From Hydrogenophilales bacterium CG_4_10_14_3_um_filter_63_21 (GTDB lineage: Bacteria; Pseudomonadota; Gammaproteobacteria; Burkholderiales; Thiobacillaceae), in contig PFJX01000060.1 in assembly GCA_002784045.1 (NCBI GenBank), positions 1 to 37,106 on the forward strand: a stretch of 37,106 bases of DNA, in the 5' to 3' direction. The position numbers were made by a program, and so were the translations under genes. Shown here piece after piece: positions 15,918 through 23,959 of this stretch. The notes beneath the pieces were generated by a model. That model was given only the letters and a program-made list of their open reading frames with translations, did no database searches and was not told the origin of the DNA. How positions within the stretch are numbered: the stretch's first letter is position 1; each line of letters opens with the position of its first letter.

Positions 15918-16868
15918 ATGTCCAAGCACTATCCCATCGTCGCCGTGACCGGGTCCGCCGGTGCTGGCCTGTCCACGATTCGCCACGCGTTCAAGTTCAT
16001 TTTCCAGCGTCTTGGCATCCAGCCGGCCATCGTCCACGGCGACGGTTTTCGGCGTTATACCGAGCGGCAGTTCGCCGCCCTGCTTGACGAGGCGCGCGGC
16101 AGCGGCCGCCGTATCTCCTGGTTCGGGCCGGAATGCAATCACTTTCCGGAACTGGAAGCCTTCTTCAAGACCTATGGCGAATGTGGCAGCGGCGTCTATC
16201 GCCAGTACGCGCACAACGCCGATCATGCTCAGGAACTGGGCGTTCCGGCCGGTGAGTTCACCCCCTGGAAACCCCTGCCGCCGGGCAGGGATCTGCTGTT
16301 TTACGAGGGCCAGCACGGCGGTCTGGTGGCGAATACCTGGACACGGCGCAAATTGGATTCAAGCCACTTCTCATCGGAAATAGACCGCCGCATCGGTACC
16401 CAGGGGATTGATGTGGCGCAGCATGTGGATTTGCTGATCGGGGTGGCGCCGGCAATCAACCTGGAGTGGATTCAGAAGATTCACCGCGATTGCGAGAAGG
16501 GTGCCTGCTCAGCCGAGGAATCACTGGAAACCATCCTGCGCCGCATGGACGACTACATCCATTACATCGTCCCGCAGTTCGGCCTGACTGATATCAACAT
16601 TCAGCGCATGCCGCTGGTGGATACCTCCAACCCCTTCATCGCCCGCGATGTACCGGTGGCGGAGGAGTCGATCTGCATCCTCCATTTCCGCGACCGCAAG
16701 CGCCATGATTTTCCCAGTCTGCTCAAACGCATTCCCGGCGCCCGCATGTCGCGCCCAAGCACGATGGTGATTCCCAGCGGCAAACTGCGCCTGGCGCTGG
16801 AAGTGATCTGCGCCCCGATCCTGGCTAAATTCATGGATGCGCGACGGGAGGCGCTGGCGAGGGGCTGA
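15918..16868 (+). CDS. Phosphoribulokinase-family protein, divergent (PrkB-like)
   Basis: The 316-residue protein belongs to the phosphoribulokinase/uridine kinase family, whose canonical members phosphorylate ribulose 5-phosphate in the Calvin cycle. It keeps the P-loop region ([12 protein letters not shown], residues 10-21), Asp42, [17 protein letters not shown] and [11 protein letters not shown] (181-191), with Lys187, Arg190 and Asp191 aligning to catalytic residues of the Rhodobacter enzyme as I recall it. It departs from canonical PRK in several places. The motif GDxFHRYxR is GDGFRRYTE here, so the substrate-contacting His45 and Arg49 become Arg and Glu. The P-loop threonine is Leu18. 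About 22 extra residues lie at 138-165. E. coli PrkB, of uncertain function, is similar overall but lacks the insertion. GGGGGAGAAG precedes ATG 15918. Confidence 0.8.
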   Translation: MSKHYPIVAVTGSAGAGLSTIRHAFKFIFQRLGIQPAIVHGDGFRRYTERQFAALLDEARGSGRRISWFGPECNHFPELEAFFKTYGECGSGVYRQYAHNADHAQELGVPAGEFTPWKPLPPGRDLLFYEGQHGGLVANTWTRRKLDSSHFSSEIDRRIGTQGIDVAQHVDLLIGVAPAINLEWIQKIHRDCEKGACSAEESLETILRRMDDYIHYIVPQFGLTDINIQRMPLVDTSNPFIARDVPVAEESICILHFRDRKRHDFPSLLKRIPGARMSRPSTMVIPSGKLRLALEVICAPILAKFMDARREALARG

Positions 16869-17007
16869 CCCATCAAACCCGGAAGTCCTGGAAGAGATGA
16901 ACGACACCGGGCTGGCGCGATAAATGAAGGTGAATCCCGGCGCGCGAGCAAATATCGCAGGGCGAGCATCAGTCCGGCGTGTTAGTCTCCAAGCCCTTTT
17001 AATACGG

Positions 17008-17028
17008 GCCTCGCCTTACTGGCGAGGC
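17008..17028 (+). promoter_or_regulatory. Stem-loop just upstream of the infA ribosome-binding site
   Basis: A perfect 8-bp stem, GCCTCGCC (17008-17015) and GGCGAGGC (17021-17028) with loop TTACT, ends 2 bases before the AGGAG ribosome-binding site (17031-17035) of infA. No T tract follows, so a terminator is unlikely. It could affect leader folding or mRNA stability. I see nothing else in the 176-bp gap between 16869 and 17044. Confidence 0.45.
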
Positions 17029-17044
17029 GCAGGAGACCCAACGC

Positions 17045-17320
17045 ATGGCCAAGGAAGAACTGATTGAAATGGAAGGCGTCGTGAACGAGGTGTTGCCGGA
17101 CACCCGTTTCAAGGTAACGCTGGATAACGGCATGGAAGTTGCGGCGTATGCTTCCGGCAAGATGAAAAAGCACCACATCCGCATTCTGGCGGGCGACCGT
17201 GTCACGCTGGAACTTTCCCCCTACGATTTGACCAAGGCCCGCATCAGCTTCCGCCATCGTGATGATCGTGCCGCCGCCTCCGCCGGTCCGCGGCCCCAAG
17301 GCCAGTTTCGTCGCCGCTGA
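17045..17320 (+). CDS. infA: Translation initiation factor IF-1, C-terminally extended
   Basis: IF-1 binds the A site of the 30S subunit during initiation and also melts mRNA structure. The first 70 residues form the single OB-fold domain ([20 protein letters not shown], then [33 protein letters not shown]). The protein has 91 residues rather than the usual 72, with a C-terminal tail rich in Ala, Pro, Gly and Arg ending QFRRR. Betaproteobacteria commonly carry such an extended second copy in addition to the infA of the ribosomal protein cluster, and this isolated location fits that. ATG 17045 follows AGGAG and a hairpin. It converges with surA, with 27 bp between the stop codons. Confidence 0.93.
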   Translation: MAKEELIEMEGVVNEVLPDTRFKVTLDNGMEVAAYASGKMKKHHIRILAGDRVTLELSPYDLTKARISFRHRDDRAAASAGPRPQGQFRRR

Positions 17321-17347
17321 GCCGCTAAGCCGCTGACCGTAGCGGTC

Positions 17348-18652
17348 TTATTCTTCCAGCCGGAATTCCACATAGGCGCGGTCGCGCGCCTGCCGGACCC
17401 AATCATCGAAGGCTTCTTCCGCTTTCCGTTCACGCAAGAAGCGGCGTGCTTCCAGACGCTTGCGTTCCTGAGTGACGTCCTGGTCGCGCCGTTCCAGCAC
17501 CTGGATCAGGTGCCAGCCGAAGGGGGATCGCACGGGTTCGGAGACTTCGCCAGGTTTCAGCGCGTCCATCGCGCGTTCGAATTCGGGCACGGTGTCGCCC
17601 GGGTTGAGCCAGTTCAGATCGCCGCCGCGGTTGGCTGAGAGATCGTCGGAATGCAGCTTGGCCAGTTCCGCGAAATCGCTGCCGTGTTCGATCCGTTCCT
17701 TGAGCAGCGCCAAGCGGTTGCGGGCGTCGTCATCGCTGATGACTTCATTCGTCTTGACCAGGATGTGGCGCGCGTGGGTCTGCTTCACCACCAACTGAAC
17801 GTTCTTGCCGCGCTTGTCCACCAGTTTGACGATGTGAAAGCCATTCGGGCTTTGAATCACGCTGGAGTTCTCGCCCGGTTTCAGGGTTTTCACCACGGTG
17901 GCGAACAAGGTAGGCAGCTGTCCCTCGGCGCGCCAGCCCAGGCTACCGCCTTGCAGCGCGTTCTGGGCGTCGGAGTAGGCCGCGGAGACCTGGCTGAAAT
18001 GAATACCGGCCTGGAGCTCCGCCTGGGCTTTTTCGGCTTTGGCGCGCAATTCCGCCAGTTTTTCCGGGCTGGCGCCTTCCGGGGAGAGAATCAGAATGTG
18101 GGCGAGGTTGTATTCGTCCTGCTGATTCGCATCCAGCGCGGGATTGGCGAGGAAGTTGTCGATCTCCGCCTCGGTGGCCACGACCTTGTTGTCCACCTCG
18201 CGTTCTTTCAGGCGGGCGATGGTCATTTCGGAGCGAATCTGCTCACGGAAGGCGGCGAAGTCGGTGCCCTCCGCTTCCAGCGTCTTGCGGAATTCCTCGG
18301 GCGAGAGGTTGTTCTGCTGGGCGATGCGGGCGATGGCGCGGTCCAGGGCGGTGCCTTCGAAGCGGATGTTGGTGTCTTCCGCGATTTGCAAGAGCGCGCG
18401 CTCGGTGATCATCCTTTCCAGCAACTGTTTTTCCAGCGTGCGGCGCGGCGGCGGAGGTGTTTTCTGGCCGGCGAGCTGTTGCAGGACCTGATCGACCCGT
18501 TTCTTCAGTTCATATTCGGTGATCACCGTGTTGTTGATCACCGCCACAATGCGGTCGATATCCTGCGGTGCCGCCTTCACGGTGGCGGCGCCAAGCAGCG
18601 CGGCGGCCAGCAGCAGGCCGGTGATCAGGCTGCTAGTAAGAGAGAGAAGCAT
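17348..18652 (-). CDS. surA: Periplasmic chaperone/peptidyl-prolyl isomerase SurA
   Basis: SurA escorts unfolded outer-membrane proteins, including LptD, across the periplasm. The 434-residue protein has a signal peptide (hydrophobic stretch LLSLTSSLITGLLLAAALLG, cleavage probably after VKA), an N-terminal chaperone domain (DIDRIVAVINNTVITEYEL), two parvulin-type PPIase domains (HILILSPEGASPEKLAELRA and HARHILVKTNEVISDDDARN) and a C-terminal helix. Start candidates are ATG 18682 and ATG 18652. I chose 18652 because the signal peptide then begins directly. The gene overlaps the end of lptD by 20 bp, so the two are translationally linked. pdxA and rsmA, which follow surA in many gammaproteobacteria, are not present downstream; infA converges instead. 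Confidence 0.95.
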   Translation of the reverse strand: MLLSLTSSLITGLLLAAALLGAATVKAAPQDIDRIVAVINNTVITEYELKKRVDQVLQQLAGQKTPPPPRRTLEKQLLERMITERALLQIAEDTNIRFEGTALDRAIARIAQQNNLSPEEFRKTLEAEGTDFAAFREQIRSEMTIARLKEREVDNKVVATEAEIDNFLANPALDANQQDEYNLAHILILSPEGASPEKLAELRAKAEKAQAELQAGIHFSQVSAAYSDAQNALQGGSLGWRAEGQLPTLFATVVKTLKPGENSSVIQSPNGFHIVKLVDKRGKNVQLVVKQTHARHILVKTNEVISDDDARNRLALLKERIEHGSDFAELAKLHSDDLSANRGGDLNWLNPGDTVPEFERAMDALKPGEVSEPVRSPFGWHLIQVLERRDQDVTQERKRLEARRFLRERKAEEAFDDWVRQARDRAYVEFRLEE

Positions 18653-20897
18653 CGGGCTGGGTGAGTTGGTTGCTGGGGACATAACCGGTGATGCTCCGTT
18701 TGAGGACATCGAGAGGATTGGGGCCGAGTCTGGTCAGGCCGTGCAATTCCAGTTGCAGGAAAAAGGCGCTGGTCGTCGTGGTCTGGCTGGTGGCCAGGCG
18801 TTGCGCAATGCCGCGCAGGGACCAACAGCCCGCGTTGTACTCGAAGCCGGCCAGGCCTTCCACCAGGCGGGATTCTTTGATTGAGTAGTTGAGGCGAGTG
18901 AGTCCATGCCACTTGGGCGCCAGTGGCCATTGCGCGGACAGGTCGATCTGATTGAGGTTGCCTTGGGTATAGCGGTAATCGGCATTGAACAGACGCCCGG
19001 GGCCGTCGCGCCAGGTGCCGCCCAGGTTGGCTTTCGCTATCTGGTTAGTGTCAGTGTTGAACTGAAGCCCGCCGCTGAGCCGCAGTTTGTTGTTGACCTG
19101 GCCTGATGCCTGGCCGAGCAGGTCGGTGGTGTTGCTGCTTCTGGCTGAGGTGCCGGGCAGGGTGACGAGTTGGTCGCTGAAGTAAAAGCGCTGGCCCAGC
19201 GTGACCTCGAGCCGCTCCATGCCATTGCTTCGTTCCAGAAAGCGCGAGGTAAAGGCCAGGGTCAACTGATTGGCATCGTTGATGCGGTCCACGCTGGTGA
19301 ACTGGTTTTCGCTGAACATCTGGTCCAGCGATAAGTCGCTGACGCCGCTGTCGAACACCGGGATGCTGGCTTGCTGGCGAAGGGGGATGTAGACGTAATA
19401 GAGGCGCGGCTCCAGGGTCTGGATGAAATTCTGGCCATTCCAGGCCAAGTCGCGTTCCAGGAACAAGCTGGTGTCGACGCTGAACATGGGCAGACTCCGT
19501 GTCTGCGAGCGATCACCGGCGGCGACGTTGTCCAGGTCGTAGCGGGTGAGGTACCAGCCCAGCTTGGGGGTGAACACCGAGTAGGGCGTGTTGACGGCCA
19601 TGCTGATGCTGGGGTTGAGGTGCAGGCGACTGCCCTCGGATAGCGTCGTGCCCGGATGCGCGAAGTTGACGAATTCACTCGAAAAAGCGAATTGCGAGGA
19701 CGCTCCGACCAGGCCTGGCCGGTTCGCGCTCAGGGTCAATTGCGGCAGGCGGCGGTAGGGGATCTGGCTGTCGCTGAGGGGCGTGGCAGCAGGATCCTGA
19801 AGCGTCTGATAGCCCTGCAAGCGCCCGCTGCCGCGCCACCAGCCGCCCTCATAGGCCAGGCTGGCTTCACGGGGAATATTGGTCTGGGAAGTCTCGCTGA
19901 CCATGCTCGACAGGTCGGTGAAGTAGGTGTTGTCCGATACCCGCTCGTAATTGAGGTTGCCGGACCAGCGGGAATCGAATTGTTGCTGGTGGTGGATCAG
20001 GCCACGGTAACGGGCGCGATTCGCGAGATTGTCATTGGGGAGCAGTTCCAGGTTCAGTTCGCCACCGTAGTGCGCTTCCAGGTAGCGAAATTCTCCACCC
20101 AGTTGCAGGCCGCGCCGGGTCATCAGGCGCGGAGTGAACGTGGCGTCGCGGTTGGGCGCGATGTTCCAGTACCAGGGAACGATCAACTCCAGGCCGCGAT
20201 CGGTGGTGGCGCCATAGGTCGGCGTGAGGAAACCCGATTTGCGTTTGCTGTCCAAAGAGAAATCCAGCCAGGGGGAGTACAGGATGGGCACGTTCAGGTA
20301 TTCCACATGCACTTGCCGCGCGCTGCCCAGGCTACCGATGTAATCCAGATTCAATTCATCCATCTTGAGCACCCAGTCTTGCTCATTCGCCGGACAGGTG
20401 CTGTAGGTGGCGCTCTCCATCTGATAGCGGTCCGGCCCCTGAAACTGGATACTTTTCGCTGCGCCGCGCATCAGGCCGCCATCCTTGCCGTGGAGGGCGT
20501 AGGCCACATCCTTCATGCTTCCCAGGCGCGGGGTGAGTTGCAATTTGAGTTCCGACCCCTCCAGGCGATCGCGCTCCTGGGTCAGGACGATGTGGCCGCG
20601 CGCATGGGCTTCGTCCGCGGCCTGGTCATAGCGGATCCAGTCCGCTTCGACCTGTTCGCGCAGGTTGCGCATCACCACCTTGCCCTCGGCCTCGAAATAC
20701 ACGTTCTGAATGCCTTCCAGCCGGTCGGCCTCGACCTGGTTGGGGCCTTCCATCCGCTGCCCTTTTGGGGCCGCCGGGCTAAGCGCGGGGGAAGCCTTCA
20801 GCGGCACGAAGTCACTGCCGGCAAAGGTTTCCAGGGAAGCCGCCGTGAGGCACACACATAACAACAGGCGCGGGAAAGGGGGCGCGGCGGGCGACAT
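18633..20897 (-). CDS. lptD: LPS-assembly protein LptD
   Basis: LptD is the outer-membrane beta-barrel that, with LptE, inserts lipopolysaccharide into the outer leaflet. The 754-residue protein has a signal peptide (PRLLLCVCLTAASLETFAG), an N-terminal OstA-type beta-jellyroll (NQVEADRLEGIQNVYFEAEG, then GSELKLQLTPRLGSMKDVAY) and a large C-terminal barrel (LNVPILYSPWLDF, SGFLTPTYG, GLELIVPWYWNIAPNRDATF are all family hallmarks). Cysteines in TYSTCPANEQDW and in the C-terminal NAGCWSLRG could form the inter-domain disulfide known from E. coli, which would need DsbA/DsbC; dsbC lies on the opposite strand of the window. The gene diverges from amgK with only 30 bp between starts, so each promoter probably overlaps the other gene. 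Confidence 0.96.
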   Translation of the reverse strand: MSPAAPPFPRLLLCVCLTAASLETFAGSDFVPLKASPALSPAAPKGQRMEGPNQVEADRLEGIQNVYFEAEGKVVMRNLREQVEADWIRYDQAADEAHARGHIVLTQERDRLEGSELKLQLTPRLGSMKDVAYALHGKDGGLMRGAAKSIQFQGPDRYQMESATYSTCPANEQDWVLKMDELNLDYIGSLGSARQVHVEYLNVPILYSPWLDFSLDSKRKSGFLTPTYGATTDRGLELIVPWYWNIAPNRDATFTPRLMTRRGLQLGGEFRYLEAHYGGELNLELLPNDNLANRARYRGLIHHQQQFDSRWSGNLNYERVSDNTYFTDLSSMVSETSQTNIPREASLAYEGGWWRGSGRLQGYQTLQDPAATPLSDSQIPYRRLPQLTLSANRPGLVGASSQFAFSSEFVNFAHPGTTLSEGSRLHLNPSISMAVNTPYSVFTPKLGWYLTRYDLDNVAAGDRSQTRSLPMFSVDTSLFLERDLAWNGQNFIQTLEPRLYYVYIPLRQQASIPVFDSGVSDLSLDQMFSENQFTSVDRINDANQLTLAFTSRFLERSNGMERLEVTLGQRFYFSDQLVTLPGTSARSSNTTDLLGQASGQVNNKLRLSGGLQFNTDTNQIAKANLGGTWRDGPGRLFNADYRYTQGNLNQIDLSAQWPLAPKWHGLTRLNYSIKESRLVEGLAGFEYNAGCWSLRGIAQRLATSQTTTTSAFFLQLELHGLTRLGPNPLDVLKRSITGYVPSNQLTQPDASLSY

Positions 20898-20927
20898 GAC
20901 GGGGGATGTTAGAATTTTGACGTTTTT

Positions 20928-21941
20928 TTGACCGCGTGGATTATAGCTTTGGAACGACTCGAACGTTTGACCGCCTGGACCCGTAGCGTCCTGCCCGTCC
21001 CTCTCCTTGCGCTTGCTCCCGCCTCCGCCGACGCCAGTTTTCGCCGCTATTTCCGCGCGGTGACGGAGTCAGGCAGCTTTGTGGTGATGGATGCGCCACC
21101 CAGCCACGAGGATTGCCGGCCATTCGTTCATGTCGCGGACCTGTTCCGCGCCGCTGGCGCCCATACCCCGGAAATCCTCGCCGAGAACCTTGAACAAGGC
21201 TTCCTGCTGCTTTCCGATTTCGGCAACACCACTTATCTGATGGCATTGAACGAGGCCAATGCCGACCGCCTCTACGGCGACGCCAACCGCGCGCTGATCC
21301 AGATCCAGGCCGCCAGCCGGCCGGGCGAACTACCCGACTACGACGCCGAGTCGCTGCGGCGCGAGATGCGCCTGTTCCCGGACTGGTATCTGGCGCGCCA
21401 TTTGAATATCGATCTTTCCGACGCTCAGCGCGCGGTGCTGGAAACCACCTTCGCGGCCATCCTGGCCAACAACCTGGCGCAACCCAGAGTCTACGTGCAC
21501 CGTGACTGGCACTCGCGCAACCTGATGGTTACCGATCCCAATCCCGGCGTGCTGGATTTCCAGGATGCGGTTTACGGCCCCATCACCTACGACCTCGTCT
21601 CCCTCTACAAGGACGCCTACATCCACTGGGAAGAAGCGCGCGTGCTCGACTGGGTAATCCGCTACTGGGAAGCGGGCCGCCGCGCACGCCTGCCGCTGGC
21701 GGACGACTTCGGCGACTTCTATCGCGACTTTGAATGGATGGGGGTGCAACGCCACATCAAGGTGCTCGGCATCTTCGCCCGCCTCTATCACCGCGACGGC
21801 AAGGACGGCTATCTGAAAGACCTGCCGCTGGTGCTGGCCTATCTGAAGAAAGCTTGCGGCCGTTACAACGGCCTTGGCGACTTCCTGCGCCTGCTCGATC
21901 AAGTCGAAGGCCGCGCGGCGGATGTCGGCTACACCTTCTGA
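20928..21941 (+). CDS. amgK: N-acetylmuramate/N-acetylglucosamine kinase AmgK
   Basis: AmgK phosphorylates the anomeric hydroxyl of MurNAc (and GlcNAc), the first step of the recycling shortcut that bypasses de novo UDP-MurNAc synthesis and gives some bacteria fosfomycin tolerance. The 337-residue protein has the aminoglycoside-phosphotransferase fold: SSDASFRRYFR-like ASADASFRRYFR near the N-terminus, GFLLLSDFGNTTYL, the catalytic HRDWHSRNLMV and the metal-binding VLDFQDAVYGP. MurU follows directly, confirming the assignment. The start is uncertain: TTG 20928 is given, but TTG 20949 is also possible, and neither has a clear ribosome-binding site. The arrangement divergent from lptD resembles that of pseudomonads. 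Confidence 0.92.
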   Translation: MTAWIIALERLERLTAWTRSVLPVPLLALAPASADASFRRYFRAVTESGSFVVMDAPPSHEDCRPFVHVADLFRAAGAHTPEILAENLEQGFLLLSDFGNTTYLMALNEANADRLYGDANRALIQIQAASRPGELPDYDAESLRREMRLFPDWYLARHLNIDLSDAQRAVLETTFAAILANNLAQPRVYVHRDWHSRNLMVTDPNPGVLDFQDAVYGPITYDLVSLYKDAYIHWEEARVLDWVIRYWEAGRRARLPLADDFGDFYRDFEWMGVQRHIKVLGIFARLYHRDGKDGYLKDLPLVLAYLKKACGRYNGLGDFLRLLDQVEGRAADVGYTF

Positions 21942-21942
21942 C

Positions 21943-22656
21943 ATGCCGGCACAGCCTTTCAAGGTCATGATTCTCGCCGCCGGTGAAGGCCGCCGGATGC
22001 GCCCACTCACCGACCACACCCCCAAACCCCTGTTGCAAGTTGGTGGCAAGCCGCTGATTCAATGGCAGATAGAGCGACTGAAGCGCGCTGGCCTAGTCGA
22101 TCTGGTCATCAATCACGCCCATCTTGGCGAGAAACTCGAAGATGCCTTGGGCGACGGCGCGGGCCAGGGTGTGCGCATTGCCTGGTCGCGCGAAGCGGAA
22201 CCCCTGGAAACCGCCGGTGGCATCGCCACCGCCTTGTCCCTGCTGGGCGACGCACCTTTCCTGGTGGCCAACGGCGACGTCTACGCCGAATTCGACTACG
22301 CCCGCCTGTTGCCGGTGCTGCAAGCAATGGCCGGCAATCCCGCCCACCTCGCCCACCTCGTGCTGGTGAACAACCCGCCACACCACCCGGAGGGGGATTT
22401 CGCCGTCGCGGAAGGCCAGGTCATTGAACCGCCCACCCATGCCGCTGGTCGCTACACCTTCTCCGGCATCGGTTGTTACCGCCCGGAGCTGTTTGCCGGT
22501 ATCGCCCCGTGGACCCGCGCCCAGCTCGCCCCCTTGCTGCGCGCGGCGATGCACCAGGGCCAGGTCACCGGCGAGCATTTCAGTGGCCGCTGGGAAGATG
22601 TCGGCACCCCGCAACGGCTTACCGATCTCGACAAGGAGTTGCAACGTGCAGCCTGA
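21943..22656 (+). CDS. murU: N-acetylmuramate alpha-1-phosphate uridylyltransferase MurU
   Basis: MurU converts MurNAc 1-phosphate and UTP to UDP-MurNAc, returning recycled muropeptide sugar to peptidoglycan synthesis. The 237-residue nucleotidyltransferase has the signature MILAAGEGRRMRPLTDHTPK near the N-terminus, then PLLQVGGKPLIQWQIERL, LVANGDVYAEFDY with the metal-binding aspartate, and GRWEDVGTPQRL at the C-terminus. ATG 21943 lies one base after the amgK stop codon, whereas a longer in-frame opening from 21874 overlaps amgK and is rejected. It overlaps pepP by 11 bp. The phosphatase MupP, which completes the pathway, is not in the window. Confidence 0.94.
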   Translation: MPAQPFKVMILAAGEGRRMRPLTDHTPKPLLQVGGKPLIQWQIERLKRAGLVDLVINHAHLGEKLEDALGDGAGQGVRIAWSREAEPLETAGGIATALSLLGDAPFLVANGDVYAEFDYARLLPVLQAMAGNPAHLAHLVLVNNPPHHPEGDFAVAEGQVIEPPTHAAGRYTFSGIGCYRPELFAGIAPWTRAQLAPLLRAAMHQGQVTGEHFSGRWEDVGTPQRLTDLDKELQRAA

Positions 22657-23959
22657 CCTCAACATTCACCGCGCCCGCCGCGTTCATTTGCTGCAAACCC
22701 TGGGCGAAGGCGTGCTCATCCTCGCCACCGCGCCGGAAGCCATCCGCAATCGCGACGCCCACTATCCCTACCGCTTCGACAGCCACTTTTATTACCTCAC
22801 CGCCTTCCCGGAACCCGAGGCGGTATTGGTCTTGATCGCCGGGGGCAAAGCGCGGTCCAGGCAAATCCTGTTCTGCCGCGAAAAAAACCAGGAGAGGGAA
22901 ATCTGGGACGGCTTTCGCCACGGCCCCAAGGCGGCGAAAGAAATTTTCGGCTTCGACGCCGCCTATCCCTACTCGGAAATTGACAAGCGCCTGCCCCGGC
23001 TGCTGGAAAACCAGCCGCGTGTCGCCTATGCCTTCGGCGCCGATCCCGCCTGGGATAACCGCGTCATGGGCTGGATCAACACCGTGCGCGGCAAGGTCCG
23101 CGCTGGGGCGGTTGCTCCCGCCAACCTGACCGATGCCCATGCCCTGATCGACGCCATGCGCCTGGCCAAGGACGCCCATGAAGTCGATCTCATGCAACGC
23201 GCCGCCGACCTTTCCGCTGAAGCGCATCGCTCCGTGCTGCGCCTGTGCCGGCCGGGGATGGGCGAATGGGAAATTGAAGCCGAACTGTTGCGCAGTTTGC
23301 GCGCCGGCGGCTGTGAGGCGCCGGCCTATACCGCCATCGTCGCCGGCGGCAAGAACGCCTGTGTGTTGCACTACGTCGGCAATGGCCAGCCGTTGCGGGA
23401 TGGCGACCTGTTATTGATCGACGCCGCCGGCGAATACCACGGTTACGCCGCCGACATCTCCCGCACTTTCCCGGTCAACGGCCGCTTCTCCGCCGCGCAG
23501 AAGGACGTCTACGAAATCGTCCTTGCCGCTCAATACGCCGCTATCGAAGCGGTGCGCCCCGGCAACCCCTTCATCACCCCGCACGAAGCCGCCCTGCGCG
23601 TCCTCACCCAGGGCCTGATCGACTTGAAATTGTTGAGCGGCGAAGTGGATGGCCTGATCGAAAGTGAAGCCTATAAACCTTTCTTCATGCACAAGACCAG
23701 CCACTGGCTCGGCCTCGATGTACATGATGTCGGCGACTACAAGATCAAAGGTGTCTGGCGCGACCTGCAACCTGGCATGGTAATGACCGTTGAACCCGGC
23801 TTGTACCTGCGTCCCGCCGATAATGTCCCGGAAACCTTATGGAACATCGGCATCCGCATCGAGGACGATGTGGTGGTGACGGAAACCGGTTGCCGGGTGC
23901 TGAGTGCGGCGGCGCCGAAGATGGTCCATGAAATTGAGGAGGTGATGCGTGACTCCTGA
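22646..23959 (+). CDS. pepP: Xaa-Pro aminopeptidase PepP
   Basis: PepP removes N-terminal residues preceding proline, using two manganese ions. The 437-residue protein consists of the N-terminal aminopeptidase P domain (from RRVHLLQTLGEGVLILATAP) and the pita-bread catalytic domain with LLIDAAGEYHGYAADISRTF (two Asp ligands), HKTSHWLGLDVHDVGDY (His ligand), MTVEPGLYL (Glu ligand) and GIRIEDDVVV (Glu ligand). I chose GTG 22646 because AAGGAG lies 7 bases upstream and the protein then matches E. coli PepP in length; the in-frame opening further upstream runs through murU. It overlaps murU by 11 bp and ubiH by 11 bp. The order pepP-ubiH-second ubi hydroxylase is the one seen in E. coli. Confidence 0.96.
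   Translation: MQPDLNIHRARRVHLLQTLGEGVLILATAPEAIRNRDAHYPYRFDSHFYYLTAFPEPEAVLVLIAGGKARSRQILFCREKNQEREIWDGFRHGPKAAKEIFGFDAAYPYSEIDKRLPRLLENQPRVAYAFGADPAWDNRVMGWINTVRGKVRAGAVAPANLTDAHALIDAMRLAKDAHEVDLMQRAADLSAEAHRSVLRLCRPGMGEWEIEAELLRSLRAGGCEAPAYTAIVAGGKNACVLHYVGNGQPLRDGDLLLIDAAGEYHGYAADISRTFPVNGRFSAAQKDVYEIVLAAQYAAIEAVRPGNPFITPHEAALRVLTQGLIDLKLLSGEVDGLIESEAYKPFFMHKTSHWLGLDVHDVGDYKIKGVWRDLQPGMVMTVEPGLYLRPADNVPETLWNIGIRIEDDVVVTETGCRVLSAAAPKMVHEIEEVMRDS

Noticed and set aside
17329-17350. Terminator between infA and surA
   Set aside because: The dyad GACCG-TAG-CGGTC has only a 5-bp stem and a broken T tract, too weak to list as a feature.
19656-20861. 401-codon plus-strand open frame
   Set aside because: It is antisense to lptD, which has clear OstA and barrel motifs.
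20910-20948. Sigma-70 promoter for amgK (TTGACG at 20917 with TATAGC)
   Set aside because: The spacing is 19 bp, the -10 is poor, and the transcript would start downstream of the likely start codons.
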